From: JAFGHJ01 sp964525555
Lineage (GTDB): Bacteria > Hydrothermota > UBA3072
Length of the DNA stretch: 64,000 nucleotides
NCBI GenBank assembly: GCA_964525555.1
Contig: CAZGHN010000014.1
Coordinates: 1 to 64,000 of the forward strand
Direction: 5' to 3'
The notes under the pieces are model-generated. The model was not told the origin of the DNA. It did no database searches and saw only the letters and a program-made list of their open reading frames with translations. Each line of letters starts with the position of its first letter. The stretch's first letter is position 1. The position numbers and the translations under genes were made by a program. Shown in pieces: positions 7,620 to 16,641 of this stretch.

Positions 7620-10600
7620 CTAGTAACGCCATTCCAGATTAAAGAGAAATCTGGTATTTCCGAGGAAATCCTTCTCCGCAGTTATATACCCCCATTTTTT
7701 CAACTTATATTCTGCCTGGATTTCGGAACTCCCATAAGACTGGACATCCGTCCTGGCCTTAACAAAAAGCCTATCCGTAACATATTTCCCTACTACAAAT
7801 TCATAATGGCCACTAACACCCTGCATCTCCAAAACATCTATACCAAATTCTTGCTTCAATCTACGGTTCAAAGTTTGTCTAACCCAATAATTGAACGCTG
7901 TTTCAGTTACTGATTGTTCTATCGATTTAACCGAAGTAAGATCCTCCCATCCAAGATTCAAGGAAAGTAGAGTCATTATTTCAGCTTTTGATAAAGAAGA
8001 CTTAGAATAAAGATCAAATTCAGGAGTTTTCATTGTTCCTGAAACCACAAGAAATACAGTATCCTCTTTTTGCCTTTCTCCTTCCCTTGAAGAAATAAGA
8101 GTTATTGCTTTAACATCAATATTAGGGTTTAATTCCGGAGATTCGTTGAAATTGAATTTTCCTTCCGTAACTTCAAAACTTTTGTAAAGATAATAAAACA
8201 TTCCCTGTCTTACTTCCAGATTACCCGAAACTAATAACGGACCACCTTCATAATTTACACCTACTTTGCCTGCCAATTCAATATTCGCAAGGTCATTTCT
8301 TATCCAAACATTACCTTCATTTGCGTCAAAATTCAAATCTAAAAAAAGATTGGGTGGACGCCTACCACCTTTGGTTTCCTGTTGCTTAAATTGCATAGTA
8401 ATCGTAGCTCTGTTAAGCCGAATATCTCCTTCAATTCTGATTTTTTCCTTATTTTTTGTAAGCAATAAGTTTCCATCAATTAGAGAATTAATATATTGCC
8501 AAGTAATGGGAGTGTCTCTAAGAACGACATTTATATCGAAACCCTTCTCTTTCATCTTAAAATCCCCATTTGCCTTTACCTTTCCCTCGCCCAAATATGC
8601 AGAAAGAGCTTTTAATTTTCCTTCATAACCATCAAACGTAGCTTGAGCTTTCAATTCATTTATGAGGATACCGGAATTCCTAACAAGCAACTCTGCTCCC
8701 TGGAGATTAATATAACCATAAACCAACGGCTCTTGAAAACTACCTTCAATTTTTAATTTTCCGGTAACTGAAGCCGTATTAGCAGCCACGTGCTTTCTCA
8801 AAGGATAAAATATCCATGGACCCGCTTTACGTAATTCAATTTCTAGACTGACCGAGCCCTTTTGGGGTTTAATATCACCTTTAAAAGTCGAATTCTTTTC
8901 GTTTTCAAATACCGATAGATCTTCAATCGAAAAATTTTTGCCTTCAAAACCCAGACTAAAACTTAGGGAATCTCCTATACTCCCTTCCTCCGACTTTATT
9001 TTTCCTCCACCTTTAAATTTAAACACCGGATTATCAAGACTTCCAGCAATAAAAATTTTGCTCGATAAACTGCCTGAAAAAGGATGGGAAATTATACCGA
9101 ATTCACTAGTAATTTCAGGTCGAAATCCTATTAAATCTAAATCGCCTTTAATCCCAAAAGCAGATAAAGATATATTATTAATTTTAAAATTCTCTCCTTT
9201 ATTGCCTAGAAACCTTACATCTTTTAAATTAAAATCATGTCTATACGTAAAAGAAAAAGGATCTATCAGCGAAATCCATCCTCCGGAATAATCAAATTTC
9301 AGAACGTCAACTTCCACAGTGTCTCCACTTAAAGAAAATTGCATATTTGCTTTCTTTTTTTCACTTTTAAAGATTCCCTTTATATATAACTTACCGTCTA
9401 CAATTTCCAAACTTGATTCTCCAAGTTCAAATATCTTTTTTTCTTTAAAAGCTACATCTTTTGATACAGAGCTTACTATACCAGCAAAACCATTTTCCCC
9501 CTGGGATAAATTTATATTACCTTCTACGGATTTCAAACTCATACCTTTGTAATTAAGGTCCATTAACTTAAAAGCTCCATATATTTTATCATGCATTGCC
9601 AATCCTAAATTCAATGTAGAAGAAACTTCGACATGCAAAAATTCAGCTATTGGCGAAATATCTAAATTATCTATTTCTAAATTACCTTCAAATCTCTCTA
9701 AATATTGACCTGTCAAGATAATTGTTCCATTATTAAAAAAGCCCTCACAACTATCTACTAAAATACGCTTACCAATTTTAGATATTTTGATTGTTAGACC
9801 TTCAAGTGGCTTTTTAAGTACAGTTCCACTGAGATTTGAGTTGATCCTCAGAGTATCTCCACTGCCATAAGAAAAAACAACAAAACCAGACACTTTTGAT
9901 TCCGGATAATTTCCGTTTATTTTTTGTGCATTGAACCCAACTAAATTTATACGTCCGGAAAACTTTCTGCCGAATCTCAAGAATCCCGAAAACTTCTCTC
10001 CCGTTAAACTAACGGAATCTTTTTCTCCTGAGAACGTAAATAACGGCAAGTTGAAATCTTCTATGCTAAGCACTTTACTTTCCCCTTTAAAGGTAATTAT
10101 GGAATCGTAGGCGAAAGCAATATCAACAAAACCTTTACTCTTAATTCCAAACATTTTTTGCAAATCGGACATATAAACTCGACCATTACCCATTATTCTC
10201 CCATCAATATAACTTGTAATCTCAAATTCCGAATCACCAATTTTGATACTCCGAACATCAATATTTGATATCCTATCCGATAAAGATAGATTTATCTCTT
10301 CTATGTTAAAAGGAATATCATCTATTTCCCCCCAAAGATGGGGAACATCTAGAATAATTTCATTCATCCCCGTGGAGAAAATTTTACCATTCCCGTTAAT
10401 GCTGTATTTATGACCCTTATACTCAATACGACCATCTATAATTTCAAATTCTTCGACATAAAAAAGAGTTGAAACACCTCCTCTCTCCCCACCAGAGCTT
10501 TTTCCCTCGGATATTAAAAATGAAGGAGAAAAAAGAGAAATTTTTCTTATCCTGCGACGCAGGATTCCTAAAGGAGAATATTTTATTTCAACTTTAGGCA

Positions 10601-10811
10601 AACTACAAAAATCCTTAACATATATAGAATCAGCATATATACCCGTAAAACCCTTAAGTTTTATTTCCTTTATACTACTACCTTCAGGAAGAGTAGTAAG
10701 TATTTTCTCTTCTAAAATATTTTGTATTTTAAAAATCAAAAAATCTGACAGAAAATTCATAAACACAAGAAACAGTATAATTGAAAATAAAAAGATAAGC
10801 TTTTTCTTCAT
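7620..10811 (-). CDS. tamB: TamB-like translocation/assembly module protein (DUF490)
   Basis: A 1063-residue protein with one N-terminal membrane helix (about 4-24), a long beta-rich AsmA/TamB-type body, and a recognisable C-terminal DUF490 domain: SGNLEVRQGMFYYLYKSFEV, then GKFNFNESPELNPNIDVKA, then a C-terminal strand region ending LFNLEWRY. TamB proteins span the periplasm and help insert outer-membrane proteins or carry lipid. Its ATG overlaps the stop of the preceding Roadblock-like gene (TAATG), so it is the last member of the chemosensory/Roadblock run. No BamA/TamA-like partner is in the window. Confidence 0.9.
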   Translation of the reverse strand: MKKKLIFLFSIILFLVFMNFLSDFLIFKIQNILEEKILTTLPEGSSIKEIKLKGFTGIYADSIYVKDFCSLPKVEIKYSPLGILRRRIRKISLFSPSFLISEGKSSGGERGGVSTLFYVEEFEIIDGRIEYKGHKYSINGNGKIFSTGMNEIILDVPHLWGEIDDIPFNIEEINLSLSDRISNIDVRSIKIGDSEFEITSYIDGRIMGNGRVYMSDLQKMFGIKSKGFVDIAFAYDSIITFKGESKVLSIEDFNLPLFTFSGEKDSVSLTGEKFSGFLRFGRKFSGRINLVGFNAQKINGNYPESKVSGFVVFSYGSGDTLRINSNLSGTVLKKPLEGLTIKISKIGKRILVDSCEGFFNNGTIILTGQYLERFEGNLEIDNLDISPIAEFLHVEVSSTLNLGLAMHDKIYGAFKLMDLNYKGMSLKSVEGNINLSQGENGFAGIVSSVSKDVAFKEKKIFELGESSLEIVDGKLYIKGIFKSEKKKANMQFSLSGDTVEVDVLKFDYSGGWISLIDPFSFTYRHDFNLKDVRFLGNKGENFKINNISLSAFGIKGDLDLIGFRPEITSEFGIISHPFSGSLSSKIFIAGSLDNPVFKFKGGGKIKSEEGSIGDSLSFSLGFEGKNFSIEDLSVFENEKNSTFKGDIKPQKGSVSLEIELRKAGPWIFYPLRKHVAANTASVTGKLKIEGSFQEPLVYGYINLQGAELLVRNSGILINELKAQATFDGYEGKLKALSAYLGEGKVKANGDFKMKEKGFDINVVLRDTPITWQYINSLIDGNLLLTKNKEKIRIEGDIRLNRATITMQFKQQETKGGRRPPNLFLDLNFDANEGNVWIRNDLANIELAGKVGVNYEGGPLLVSGNLEVRQGMFYYLYKSFEVTEGKFNFNESPELNPNIDVKAITLISSREGERQKEDTVFLVVSGTMKTPEFDLYSKSSLSKAEIMTLLSLNLGWEDLTSVKSIEQSVTETAFNYWVRQTLNRRLKQEFGIDVLEMQGVSGHYEFVVGKYVTDRLFVKARTDVQSYGSSEIQAEYKLKKWGYITAEKDFLGNTRFLFNLEWRY

Positions 10812-11272
10812 TAGCGAAACAAATCCTCCATAAGTTGTTTCCCATCGATTCCTTCAAGCGAAGGGAGCTCCCCTGGATACTTTTTCTCTAATTCTTTCTT
10901 CAATTTCAATACAAGTTCCTCAGATAAAACTCTGACCGGACCTAACAATGCTTGCTCTTTGAATATAACCACCAGTAAAAAACTTGGACTTATATTACGA
11001 TAAAACAAATTCCATGCCTTGCCCTTAAGAAAAAACTGATTGAATTGATTTTCCTCGACAATCCGAGCCAGTTCTTCCGTTACGTTAAAAATACTCGCCA
11101 GGAGAGCCGTTATTGTATAGATTTTTTTGTTAGGTCTAGAACCACAATAAACAAGAACCTCTCCACTCTTTGCGGCAAAAAATATATGTTGTGCTCCAGT
11201 TCTAACCAGAAAACTCTCGAGAAAGCGCTCGATTTTTTTCTGACTTTCGTATAAAAGTATAATGTTTGACAC
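10811..11272 (-). CDS. Roadblock/LC7-like protein, divergent
   Basis: A 153-residue cytoplasmic protein. An N-terminal helix (KKIERFLESFLVRTGAQ) is followed by the alternating strand-helix pattern of a Roadblock/LC7 fold (FFAAKSGEVLVYCG, TITALLASIFNVTEELARIV), then a C-terminal helical extension rich in Lys, Leu and Glu. Roadblock proteins commonly regulate small Ras-like GTPases such as MglA. It starts immediately after the stop of a canonical Roadblock gene and its own stop overlaps the tamB start. Assignment rests on fold pattern and context, so it is less certain than its neighbours. Confidence 0.65.
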   Translation of the reverse strand: MSNIILLYESQKKIERFLESFLVRTGAQHIFFAAKSGEVLVYCGSRPNKKIYTITALLASIFNVTEELARIVEENQFNQFFLKGKAWNLFYRNISPSFLLVVIFKEQALLGPVRVLSEELVLKLKKELEKKYPGELPSLEGIDGKQLMEDLFR

Positions 11273-11608
11273 TTATAATTCTTCAGAAATAGATTTTACG
11301 GCTTTACGAAGTTCAAAACGAACTTTCCCAGTATCTATTTTAGGGTCAGTAAAAACAGCTAAAATGAAGTTTTTCTGAGTAACAACAAAAAGTGTTTGCT
11401 TCTCTGCCAAAATGGTAATCGAGAAATTATCTTTTATATTCATCTGCGTTGAGAGTTCTTTGGATATACTCGCAATTACAGCGGAAACAACAGATTCATC
11501 TAATTTACTCTTACCAACATACTCAACAATTTCACCTTCTCTATCAACCAAATAGCATGATACTACACCTTCTGTTGTTAGAATATTCTCAATTATTTTT
11601 TTCATCAT
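11273..11608 (-). CDS. Roadblock/LC7 domain protein
   Basis: A 111-residue protein consisting of one Roadblock/LC7 domain. It has an N-terminal helix, strand VVSCYLVDREGEIVEYVG, helix SVVSAVIASISKELSTQM, strands FSITILAEKQTLFVVTQ and NFILAVF, and a C-terminal helix. This is the MglB-like type of protein that acts on small GTPases, usually as a homodimer. It overlaps the TPR-Roadblock gene by four bases (ATGA-type junction), indicating translational coupling. No MglA-like GTPase is in the window. Confidence 0.8.
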   Translation of the reverse strand: MMKKIIENILTTEGVVSCYLVDREGEIVEYVGKSKLDESVVSAVIASISKELSTQMNIKDNFSITILAEKQTLFVVTQKNFILAVFTDPKIDTGKVRFELRKAVKSISEEL

Positions 11609-12363
11609 TCAACACCTAAAAGATTAATCGTTTTATAAAATGCATCCATAACAAGCTCCTCAAAACTCCCAAGCAAAACATTTTTCGCTGTAAGTATGAT
11701 GAACCTTAGGGATTTAGAACCTAAAATAATAACATTGCCACCAGGCAGTTCAAAAAAGACTTTGTTAACTGCTCCTATATTCAGATCCGTAGTCGACGAA
11801 TATCTAATTTTATCAAAGATAGATGAAATTATTGCCCCGGTAGATTCTTCCTCGAAAGGCATTTCTAGCTCGGCTTCGATCAACGCTCCTATGTCATCAA
11901 CAATTATTGCACCTATGATTCCTTTCACTTTTAACAGATCTTTCAGTATATCGCTAAGTGATTTACCAGCTTCGAGTTTTACTGTTTTCTCAACTTTTTT
12001 GAGTTCTTCCTTTTTTATCTCTTCCGTCTTATCTGACTCTTTTATCTCAGCTAATTTTTTACTTTCTCTTACTACTTTCCCTTCAGCCATTTCTAAAGAA
12101 TTCAATAACTCATTTACTTCTTTATCTTCAGGGCTGATCTCTATAGCTTCTTTTAAAATTGCAAAAGCCTCGTTATCTTGTCCCTGACTTATATAAATTT
12201 TACCTAATTTACAATAAGGTTTTGTTGACTCACTATTTTCCTTTATAGCAGTTTTTAAAAGCTCCTTAGCCTCATCAAATAAACCATTCTCAATGTATAG
12301 ATCGGCAAGAGAAATTAAAACGTCTAAAGAATTAACATCGGGTCGGAGCCCTTCCTCATTCAA
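11605..12363 (-). CDS. TPR repeats fused to a Roadblock/LC7 domain
   Basis: A 252-residue protein. Residues about 10-90 are two TPRs (ISLADLYIENGLFDEAKELL, CKLGKIYISQGQDNEAFAIL), 95-135 is a Lys/Glu-rich linker, and 137-250 is a Roadblock/LC7 domain (SDILKDLLKVKGIIGAIIVD, STGAIISSIFDKIRY). It joins a protein-interaction module to the Roadblock fold, so it may link the giant TPR protein upstream in the operon to the other Roadblock proteins. It overlaps the DUF4388 gene by 8 bases and the next gene by 4. Confidence 0.8.
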   Translation of the reverse strand: MNEEGLRPDVNSLDVLISLADLYIENGLFDEAKELLKTAIKENSESTKPYCKLGKIYISQGQDNEAFAILKEAIEISPEDKEVNELLNSLEMAEGKVVRESKKLAEIKESDKTEEIKKEELKKVEKTVKLEAGKSLSDILKDLLKVKGIIGAIIVDDIGALIEAELEMPFEEESTGAIISSIFDKIRYSSTTDLNIGAVNKVFFELPGGNVIILGSKSLRFIILTAKNVLLGSFEELVMDAFYKTINLLGVE

Positions 12364-13375
12364 CTAATACCTCCCAATTTACAAGTTTTTTGTGAATCTT
12401 TTTAACCAATTCAAGTGTTTCTCTAATTTCTGTTTTTTTCTTTTCATTTGAGGATAAAATCAAAAATGAATTCCACTCCGAAACAGCTTCCTTAAATCTG
12501 CCCTCCGCAAGATAAAAGTAACCCATATTGTAAGGTATTATAGGATCTTCCGGATAAAGTTCTTTTAGTTTAAATAGCTCTTTTAACCCATCAGTATATT
12601 TCCCTTTATTCCATAACCTAGGTAATTCTCTCAATTTTTGGTCCGTAATTTTATCCACAGAGATCTTATTCTCCTTGATTATATCATCTATTGGAATCTT
12701 TGTCTCTGTTATTATACCGGCCATAGTCATTCCATATAGAGACTTCATTACTGCGAACTTATCACCTATCTGATCTATAAGATCACCTATTGTCATGACC
12801 CCGTTAATAAGAGAAAGCAGCTTCCAATCCATAGGGGATAGGTTTATCTGTTCTTTTTCTATTAAATCGGCAGATACTTCTAAAACGATATCAGTATTGG
12901 GTAGAATTTCTTCCATCTTTGAAATCTCATCAATCCTTCTTGCAGCCTCCATTATTATATTTTCAATTTTCATGTCTAAATTAAGGTAATCGCTAATCTC
13001 AAAATCCGTTTCTCTAAAAATAAAATTGCCATTCTTAATTAAGAACAAAGAATAAATTACATCAATTGCAGTCTGTTTAAATATATTCTTTAAAATCCTT
13101 TGAGGTACAATCTTATTGTCTATCAAGTGATTTACAAATTTATCATCTGCTATTTCAATAGTTTGTTCTTTGGTTAAAAAACCTCTTTCAGATATTTCTT
13201 TTTTTAATCTCTCCGGAAAATCAATAGAAATAAGCATACCATTATCAAAATAAAGAACATAAGACTTAAGAATATCCTCCGCGTTTAAAGTTAGAATACC
13301 CTTCTTTCCCGCCAAAGCAATCAATTGAAAAAGTTCAAATAATCCTAATTCTTTAATTGGCCCTTCAATAGGCAC
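12356..13375 (-). CDS. DUF4388 (PATAN-like) domain protein with C-terminal TPR
   Basis: A 339-residue protein. Its first about 130 residues match the DUF4388/PATAN pattern (GPIKELGLFELFQLIALAGK, KGILTL, YVLYFDNGMLISIDF). DUF4388 proteins occur with response regulators, GTPases and gliding or pili systems. A middle segment (LINGVMTIGDLIDQIG) looks winged-helix-like, and about 250-320 is TPR-like (NMGYFYLAEGRFKEAVSEW). The start is GTG, overlapping the TAG stop of the giant TPR gene (TAGTG). Its place between TPR and Roadblock genes suggests an adaptor in the same pathway. Confidence 0.75.
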   Translation of the reverse strand: MPIEGPIKELGLFELFQLIALAGKKGILTLNAEDILKSYVLYFDNGMLISIDFPERLKKEISERGFLTKEQTIEIADDKFVNHLIDNKIVPQRILKNIFKQTAIDVIYSLFLIKNGNFIFRETDFEISDYLNLDMKIENIIMEAARRIDEISKMEEILPNTDIVLEVSADLIEKEQINLSPMDWKLLSLINGVMTIGDLIDQIGDKFAVMKSLYGMTMAGIITETKIPIDDIIKENKISVDKITDQKLRELPRLWNKGKYTDGLKELFKLKELYPEDPIIPYNMGYFYLAEGRFKEAVSEWNSFLILSSNEKKKTEIRETLELVKKIHKKLVNWEVLVE

Positions 13376-16014
13376 TATATCTCTCCCGTAATTCTTTTCA
13401 ACCGGAGCAAACTTTCAACTGCCTCTCTTGCTTTCTGCAATATTTGCTTATCCTCTGCCCTTTCCAATATATTATACCATAAATTTTCAGCTTCCTTATA
13501 TCTCCCCTGCCTGAAATATAAAGAAGCAAGAAAATTATAAGCTTCAAAGTTTTTATCGTCAAAACTCATCGCTTGCCTCAAGCTTTTCGTAGCTTCATCG
13601 AACTTACCTTTATGATATAGAGCTTTTCCTTCCCAGAGAGCCAAATGACTATCGGCTTTTAAAACTTCTTTTGCTTCTTTAGCAACCTTTATAACTTTAT
13701 CGTAGCTTTTTCTCCTCAGATAAGTCTTAACAAGCATTTTCAGAACTTTTTTATGCGTCGGAGCTATTTTCTTTGCCTTTAAAAGACTATTTATTGCACC
13801 TTTGAAATCTTTTTCTTTTATTCTTTGTAGTGAAACCTGATAGTAACCTTCTGCTGAAGGAAGAATGGAAAGACTCCTCTGAACTAAAGAACTTGCTGTA
13901 CGTTTCTTTCCTAATCTCAAATTAATTGATGAAAGTTCGAGTAAAATTTGAGAATCTTTCTTCCAATTAGGAAAGGTTTTAAGCAGTTCAATTGCTTTAT
14001 TATATTGTTTTTTCCTTTTCAAGTATTGAGCACAAGCGACATAAGAAAAAGCGTCTTCGGGGTACTTTTTGCTAAGTTCCTTAGCAAGATTAAGCGCTTG
14101 CTCCCATTCTCCATTCTTTTGATATACCTTAATTAAGAGTTTCGATGCCTCGAGGTTTTTAGGAACCAAAATCCGCAACACATCCTTTGCTTCTCCAAGC
14201 AATTCTTTTTTCTCATATATTCTACCCATAAGGAGCAGCACTTCTTCATTTACTGGTTCCACATTTCTTACTTCACTTAATAATTCCAAAGCTTTATTAT
14301 AATCATTTGCTTTGAATAAAGAAATTGCTTCATCTATCTTACTCTTAGTATCCAATTTTGGCTTGCTTTCCTCTTCTGCAACTTCAAAAAGATCTTCAAA
14401 GAAATCTTCTGCTGTTTCTTCCCCTGCCACTCTTCCTACTTCCATATCTTTCGTCAACTCTCTTGCTACTAGTATTCCAAGTCTCTCAGAATAAATATCC
14501 ACACCTAATTTAAATCTATTACTAGAATAATACGGGTCAATTTCCATTGCTCTCTTTGTAGCCTCTAATGCCTCATCGTACTTACCTATCCTTGATAAAG
14601 CAAAACCAAGATTATAAAGAGCCTCAGCAAAACTATCATCTCTTTCGATAGCCATTCTGAAAAAATATATTGCATCTTCAAACCTTTCCAAACTAAGATA
14701 AACCGCACCAAGATAATTAAAAGGAAGTGGATTTTCTCCTTTCATTTCAATTACTTTTTTGAAAAATTTCTCAGCCGTAGAATGATTACCCCTTGTCATA
14801 TAAATGAGACCTATATTCAAATATGAATCAGGATACTCCGGATTTATTTCCTTTGCCCTTTTAAGGCAATTAAAAGCTTCTTTCGGAGCACCCGAATGAT
14901 AATAAGCTACTCCAAGGTTATTCCATGAAACGGCATAATTAAGATCCTTTGAAACTGCTCTCTTATACCAGGAAATAGCATCTTCAAGTTTTCCTAAACG
15001 ATGATAAGCAATACCAATATTATTAGCCAACTTAGGTAAACCCGGATCCTGCTTCAGCGCCTCTAAATATGATTTTATCGCTTCTTCATTATTTCCCATA
15101 AACAGATAAACTTCGCCTATCTGTTCTCTGACAAGAGAATTAGCAGGATCTGCCTTTACTGCTTTTTCAAGTTCGGCAAGAGCTTCTTTCAATAATCCCT
15201 TATTTTTGTATGCTAACCCCATAGCGTAGAAACCAAAAGAAGGATTTTCTTCTATTTTCTCTTTCGAAACAGAAAGAAAATCTTCGTAACCTTTTCTTTT
15301 GTAAAGACCTAAACTTAAGTTAGCTTCCGTTTTTCCGAAACGAGGATTTAAGTTTATTGCCTTTTTAGCTGCCTTAGTAGCATCATCAAATTTGCCAACT
15401 TCACCATAAGTAAAGGATAAAAGGTAGTAAGATTCTGCGTCCTTAGGATTAAGGCGTATAGCTGTCTTTAATTCTTCTATGGCTCCGGAGAACATCCCTA
15501 AATTATAATAGACTTCTCCAAGATACTTATGAGCAGTATCATTGTCTTTATCTATACGTATTACTTTTTTGAATTGCTCGACCGAAGGTTCATAGAACCC
15601 ACTTGCCTTACATGCTACACCCATCTCTAAAAGCGCCTCGACATCATTAGGCTTCAATCTTAAGTATTTACTATATTGATTAATAGCTTCATAATAATCA
15701 CCTATACTTCTATATGACCTTGCCATCTCGAGTCTTGCCCCAAAATTATCCGGGGATTCCTTTAATTCATCTCTTAATTTCTCTATTTGTTCGTCATAAT
15801 ATCCTGTACTTCTATAAATATAATCAAGATTGTTTTTCGCCAGAGTAAAATGCGGTTCTATTTCAAGAGCTCTCTTCAATTCTTCAACTGCCTCTTTCAC
15901 CAGCCCTTTATTATAATAAACAACAGCAAGATTGTTGTGGGAACCCGAATCAGTTGTTTCGATCTTCTTAGAAAATAGTTTAAGTAGCTTCTTTTCCTGC
16001 TCAGATATTTCCAT
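13375..16014 (-). CDS. Giant TPR-repeat protein
   Basis: An 879-residue protein made almost wholly of TPR repeats, with no signal peptide or membrane helix. Typical units are NNLAVVYYNKGLVKEAVEEL, NNIGIAYHRLGKLEDAISWY and YNLGFALSRIGKYDEALEAT. A charged break at about 510-560 (EETAEDFFEDLFEVAEEE) divides it into two TPR superhelices. It is probably a cytoplasmic scaffold. It lies only 9 bases after cheC and overlaps the DUF4388 gene, so it belongs to the chemosensory operon and may gather the Che proteins and the Roadblock proteins. Confidence 0.85.
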   Translation of the reverse strand: MEISEQEKKLLKLFSKKIETTDSGSHNNLAVVYYNKGLVKEAVEELKRALEIEPHFTLAKNNLDYIYRSTGYYDEQIEKLRDELKESPDNFGARLEMARSYRSIGDYYEAINQYSKYLRLKPNDVEALLEMGVACKASGFYEPSVEQFKKVIRIDKDNDTAHKYLGEVYYNLGMFSGAIEELKTAIRLNPKDAESYYLLSFTYGEVGKFDDATKAAKKAINLNPRFGKTEANLSLGLYKRKGYEDFLSVSKEKIEENPSFGFYAMGLAYKNKGLLKEALAELEKAVKADPANSLVREQIGEVYLFMGNNEEAIKSYLEALKQDPGLPKLANNIGIAYHRLGKLEDAISWYKRAVSKDLNYAVSWNNLGVAYYHSGAPKEAFNCLKRAKEINPEYPDSYLNIGLIYMTRGNHSTAEKFFKKVIEMKGENPLPFNYLGAVYLSLERFEDAIYFFRMAIERDDSFAEALYNLGFALSRIGKYDEALEATKRAMEIDPYYSSNRFKLGVDIYSERLGILVARELTKDMEVGRVAGEETAEDFFEDLFEVAEEESKPKLDTKSKIDEAISLFKANDYNKALELLSEVRNVEPVNEEVLLLMGRIYEKKELLGEAKDVLRILVPKNLEASKLLIKVYQKNGEWEQALNLAKELSKKYPEDAFSYVACAQYLKRKKQYNKAIELLKTFPNWKKDSQILLELSSINLRLGKKRTASSLVQRSLSILPSAEGYYQVSLQRIKEKDFKGAINSLLKAKKIAPTHKKVLKMLVKTYLRRKSYDKVIKVAKEAKEVLKADSHLALWEGKALYHKGKFDEATKSLRQAMSFDDKNFEAYNFLASLYFRQGRYKEAENLWYNILERAEDKQILQKAREAVESLLRLKRITGEI

Positions 16015-16023
16015 TTTTTGATT

Positions 16024-16641
16024 TTATAAAAGATTCATTGCCTTTAAAATATTACTTAAACTCTCGGAATCAGGTATTAACAGAAGGAAAGTTTCGAGAT
16101 GACTATCTGTATCTTTAAAATGAAAGATACTGGTCACACAGAAAACAAATTCCTCTCCGGCTGTAAATTCAAGATAAGCACTTGAAATTATTGCTCTGAA
16201 ATCATCCCACACGATTGTGGGAACCGAAGGCAACAACATCAAACCAAGAAATTCAGAGATTGCGCTCAGGTAAGAACTGCAAAGGATATTGGCTACCTCT
16301 TTAATAGATGAAACTCCAAGCTCATCTATCTCCGAATAATCGGATATTTCCTTATCAAGTAGAATACCAACAAGAAGTTTAGCATCTTTGTCATCCAGCA
16401 CTACAAGATTCCTACCAGTAGCGTCACCGAAAAATTTTGTTAAAGCAGCAACAGCTATACTTCCTTTTAAATTCAATATTTCTGATGTCTTCTCAATCGG
16501 AAAAATTTCAATCTCCGGGACTTTGACCTCAACTTCCTTATTTAACATTTGACTTAAGGCCGTTGCAGCATGTCCACCACCGATATTGGCAGCTTCTTTT
16601 ATTCCATCTAATTGTAACTCTTTAAGATCCTGTATTTTCAT
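16024..16641 (-). CDS. cheC: CheC-like CheY-P phosphatase
   Basis: A 205-residue protein with both copies of the CheC/CheX active-site pattern (Glu-x-x-Asn): GIKEAANIGGGHAATALS (Glu16, Asn19) and SIKEVANILCSSYLSAIS (Glu115, Asn118). Both sites look intact, so it should dephosphorylate CheY-P. No cheD lies beside it, although CheD is the usual partner of CheC. It starts inside the end of cheA (20-base overlap) and has a strong ribosome-binding site (GGAGGAG), so it should be well translated. Confidence 0.85.
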   Translation of the reverse strand: MKIQDLKELQLDGIKEAANIGGGHAATALSQMLNKEVEVKVPEIEIFPIEKTSEILNLKGSIAVAALTKFFGDATGRNLVVLDDKDAKLLVGILLDKEISDYSEIDELGVSSIKEVANILCSSYLSAISEFLGLMLLPSVPTIVWDDFRAIISSAYLEFTAGEEFVFCVTSIFHFKDTDSHLETFLLLIPDSESLSNILKAMNLL

